DNA of 7,491 nt, taken from the NCBI GenBank assembly GCA_946610835.1, contig CAMOCU010000042.1, positions 1-7,491 of the forward strand, in the 5' to 3' direction. The notes below the pieces were generated by a model. It worked only from the letters and a program-made list of their open reading frames with translations. It was not told where the DNA came from and did not search any database. A program made the position numbers and the translations under genes. This document shows, piece by piece, positions 6,216 to 7,491 of this stretch. The first letter of the stretch is position 1. Each line of letters opens with the position of its first letter. The DNA comes from an uncultured Clostridia bacterium (GTDB lineage Bacteria; Bacillota; Clostridia; Oscillospirales; Acutalibacteraceae).

Positions 6216-6926
6216 ATGGGATTCGGTTATGGGTATGGAATCGACATTTATTATCTGCTGCTCGTTGTGCCCGCTTTTTTGCTGGCACTTTGGGCGCAGG
6301 CCAAGGTCAAAGGAACCTATCGCAAAATGTCGGCAGTGCGCAACGCACGCAACCTGACTGGCGCGCAGGCTGCGGCGAGAGTGCTGTATGAACACGGCAT
6401 TACCAATGTTACAATCGAGCATATTTCCGGTGAGCTGACGGATCATTTTGATCCGCGCTCCAATGTGATCCGATTGTCCGACGGCGTTTATGACAGTTCG
6501 AGCGTTGCGGCTGTAGGGATTGCCTGCCACGAGGCAGGACACGCAGTGCAATACGCCAAAAATTACGCGCCCATCCGCTTGCGAAACTCTATTTTGCCTG
6601 TGTGCAACATCGGCTCGCGGCTCGGCATTCCGCTCGCGGTCGTCGGGCTTTTCATCTGGGGAACGGTCGGCCGATACCTGTTTTGGACAGGAATTCTGCT
6701 GTATAGTCTTGTGGCGCTGTTTCAGCTTGTTACGCTTCCCGTGGAATTTGACGCGAGCCGCCGTGCGCTTGCCGCAATCGACAGCACGGGCATGCTTGCG
6801 GGCGAGGAATACAAGGGCGCTAAAAAAGTTCTGACCGCTGCGGCGCTGACTTATGTTGCGGCGCTTGCGGTTTCCCTTGCCAATTTGATGCGACTGATTC
6901 TGCGAAACATGAACCGTCGTAGATAA
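6216..6926 (+). CDS. YugP-like membrane zinc metallopeptidase (Zn_peptidase_2 family)
   Basis: A 236-residue predicted membrane protein resembling Bacillus subtilis YugP (about 225 residues). After MGFGYGYGID comes a first membrane helix (about residues 11-30). A basic soluble part follows (LTGAQAAARVL, HFDPRSNVIRLSDGVYDSSSVAAVG), typical of the family. The zinc-binding helix HEAGH is at 105-109, with Glu106 as likely catalytic base. Two hydrophobic stretches follow (about 132-149 and 154-175), then VEFDASRRAL with Glu177 as likely third metal ligand, then a last membrane stretch (about 205-229) and a basic tail NMNRRR. The substrate is unknown. The gene sits between fmt and rsmB, where B. 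subtilis has none, and ends 12 bases before rsmB in the same frame. Family assignment is strong; cellular role is open. Confidence 0.92.
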   Translation: MGFGYGYGIDIYYLLLVVPAFLLALWAQAKVKGTYRKMSAVRNARNLTGAQAAARVLYEHGITNVTIEHISGELTDHFDPRSNVIRLSDGVYDSSSVAAVGIACHEAGHAVQYAKNYAPIRLRNSILPVCNIGSRLGIPLAVVGLFIWGTVGRYLFWTGILLYSLVALFQLVTLPVEFDASRRALAAIDSTGMLAGEEYKGAKKVLTAAALTYVAALAVSLANLMRLILRNMNRRR

Positions 6927-6930
6927 GGGG
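6925..6930 (+). promoter_or_regulatory. Ribosome binding site for the TTG-initiated rsmB
   Basis: AAGGGG lies 8 bases before the TTG at 6939 and overlaps the stop codon of the upstream metalloprotease gene (6924-6926). Between that in-frame stop and the TTG there is no ATG or GTG, so this site is what supports the unusual start. Confidence 0.7.
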
Positions 6931-6938
6931 TTATATCA

Positions 6939-7491
6939 TTGACTGAAAACGGACGAACTTTGGCGTTACAGACGCTGCTGCGGATTGAAAAGGACGGGGC
7001 ATATTCTAACCTTGCCATCGCTTCCGCACTCAAAGACAGCGCGCTGTCCGGCGCAGAACGGGCGTTTGCCGCCGCATTGGTGCGTACCGTGATCGAGCGG
7101 CGCATCACCATTGACTATCAGTTGTCTCTGTATTTAAAAGAGCCGGTGCGAAAGCTCCGGCCGGAGGTTTGTGCCGCGCTGCGAATGGGTGCGGCACAAC
7201 TGCTGTTTATGGATAAAGTGCCGCATTCCGCGGCTGTCAATGAAACGGTGCGGCTGGTCAAGCAAAATCGCAAAACCGCTTATGCGGCCGGACTTTGCAA
7301 TGCGGTGCTGCGCAAAATTGCTGCCGCAGGGCTGCAGCTGCCCGAGGGAGACGACGAACGATCGCGCAGTGTACGGTATGCGTGCCCTGTGTGGCTTGTG
7401 CGTTTGTGGACGCAGGCGTACGGTGCGCAGACGGCCGAACAAATCATGCGTGATTTTCTGAAGCCTGCACCAATCGCGCTGCGGGTCAATA
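6939..7491 (+). CDS. rsmB: 16S rRNA (cytosine-C5) methyltransferase RsmB, N-terminal part (3' end outside window)
   Basis: An open frame of 184 codons runs off the right edge. The visible part is the NusB-like RNA-binding domain of RsmB/Sun: ALQTLLRIEKDGAYSNLAI, then LVRTVIERRITIDYQLS, LRPEVCAALRMGAAQLLFMD, VPHSAAVNETVRL and AAGLCNAVLRKI. It is followed by the linker YACPVWLVRLW and the start of the catalytic part (APIALRVN). RsmB methylates C967 of 16S rRNA (E. coli numbering) using S-adenosylmethionine. The methyltransferase core with its two catalytic cysteines lies outside the window. The start is a TTG at 6939: the frame has a stop at 6924-6926 and no ATG or GTG before the conserved region, and AAGGGG precedes it by 8 bases. 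An in-frame TTG a few codons later would cut into the first helix. In B. subtilis rlmN and prpC-prkC follow; that cannot be seen here. Confidence 0.93.
   Translation, partial: MTENGRTLALQTLLRIEKDGAYSNLAIASALKDSALSGAERAFAAALVRTVIERRITIDYQLSLYLKEPVRKLRPEVCAALRMGAAQLLFMDKVPHSAAVNETVRLVKQNRKTAYAAGLCNAVLRKIAAAGLQLPEGDDERSRSVRYACPVWLVRLWTQAYGAQTAEQIMRDFLKPAPIALRVN

Larger units (their letters stand above)
1..7491 (+). other. Probable single operon or transcription unit spanning the window
   Basis: Ten genes on one strand are spaced by 16, 13, -14, -14, 22, 20, 23, 34 and 12 bases. Each full-length gene and rsmB has a purine-rich ribosome binding site. None of the gaps holds a GC-rich hairpin followed by a T-run, and I see no convincing -35/-10 pair in them. 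The main promoter must lie left of the window. Internal promoters within coding regions cannot be excluded by eye. Confidence 0.65.

Noticed and set aside
1..7491. Apparent excess of GATC (about 57 by hand count, roughly twice a random expectation)
   Set aside because: Most copies are an ATC isoleucine codon after a codon ending in G, so codon preference is a sufficient explanation. A whole-genome comparison of GATC against shuffled-codon controls would be needed before reading it as a methylation signal.

Overview
The window is a tightly packed, one-directional stretch of core bacterial genes. All ten genes lie on the + strand, and neighbours either overlap or are separated by 34 bases or fewer. 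The gene set and order (yicC, remA, gmk, rpoZ, priA, def, fmt, rsmB) match the conserved Bacillota cluster known from Bacillus subtilis as yloC-remA-gmk-rpoZ-coaBC-priA-def-fmt-rsmB. The base composition is moderately GC-rich (roughly mid-50s percent by sampling a few lines). RemA and a YugP-type membrane metalloprotease between fmt and rsmB point to a clostridial member of Bacillota, perhaps near the Oscillospiraceae/Ruminococcaceae. That lower-rank placement is inference.

Layout: the 3' end of an rluB-type rRNA pseudouridine synthase gene enters from the left (1-259). Next come yicC (276-1154, endoribonuclease family), remA (1168-1443, DNA-binding regulator), gmk (1430-2059, guanylate kinase), rpoZ (2046-2255, RNA polymerase omega), priA (2278-4755, replication restart helicase), def (4776-5228, peptide deformylase), fmt (5252-6181, Met-tRNA formyltransferase) and a YugP-like zinc metalloprotease (6216-6926). 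The 5' part of rsmB (6939 to the window end, 16S rRNA m5C methyltransferase) runs off the right edge. No gap exceeds 34 bases. I see no convincing internal promoter or intrinsic terminator, no RNA gene, no mobile element, no CRISPR array and no sizeable repeat.

The genes fall into a few connected jobs. RluB and RsmB modify rRNA, and YicC cuts RNA. Gmk and omega belong to GTP metabolism and transcription, both linked to (p)ppGpp signalling in other bacteria. Fmt adds and Def removes the formyl group on the initiator methionine. PriA reloads the replisome at stalled forks. RemA is a DNA-binding regulator, and the YugP-like protein is a membrane protease of unknown role.

I found no undescribed system here. 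The points worth a second look are the absence of coaBC between rpoZ and priA, the inserted metalloprotease, the two 14-base overlaps flanking gmk, the TTG start of rsmB, and a DEEQ rather than DEEH motif II in PriA.
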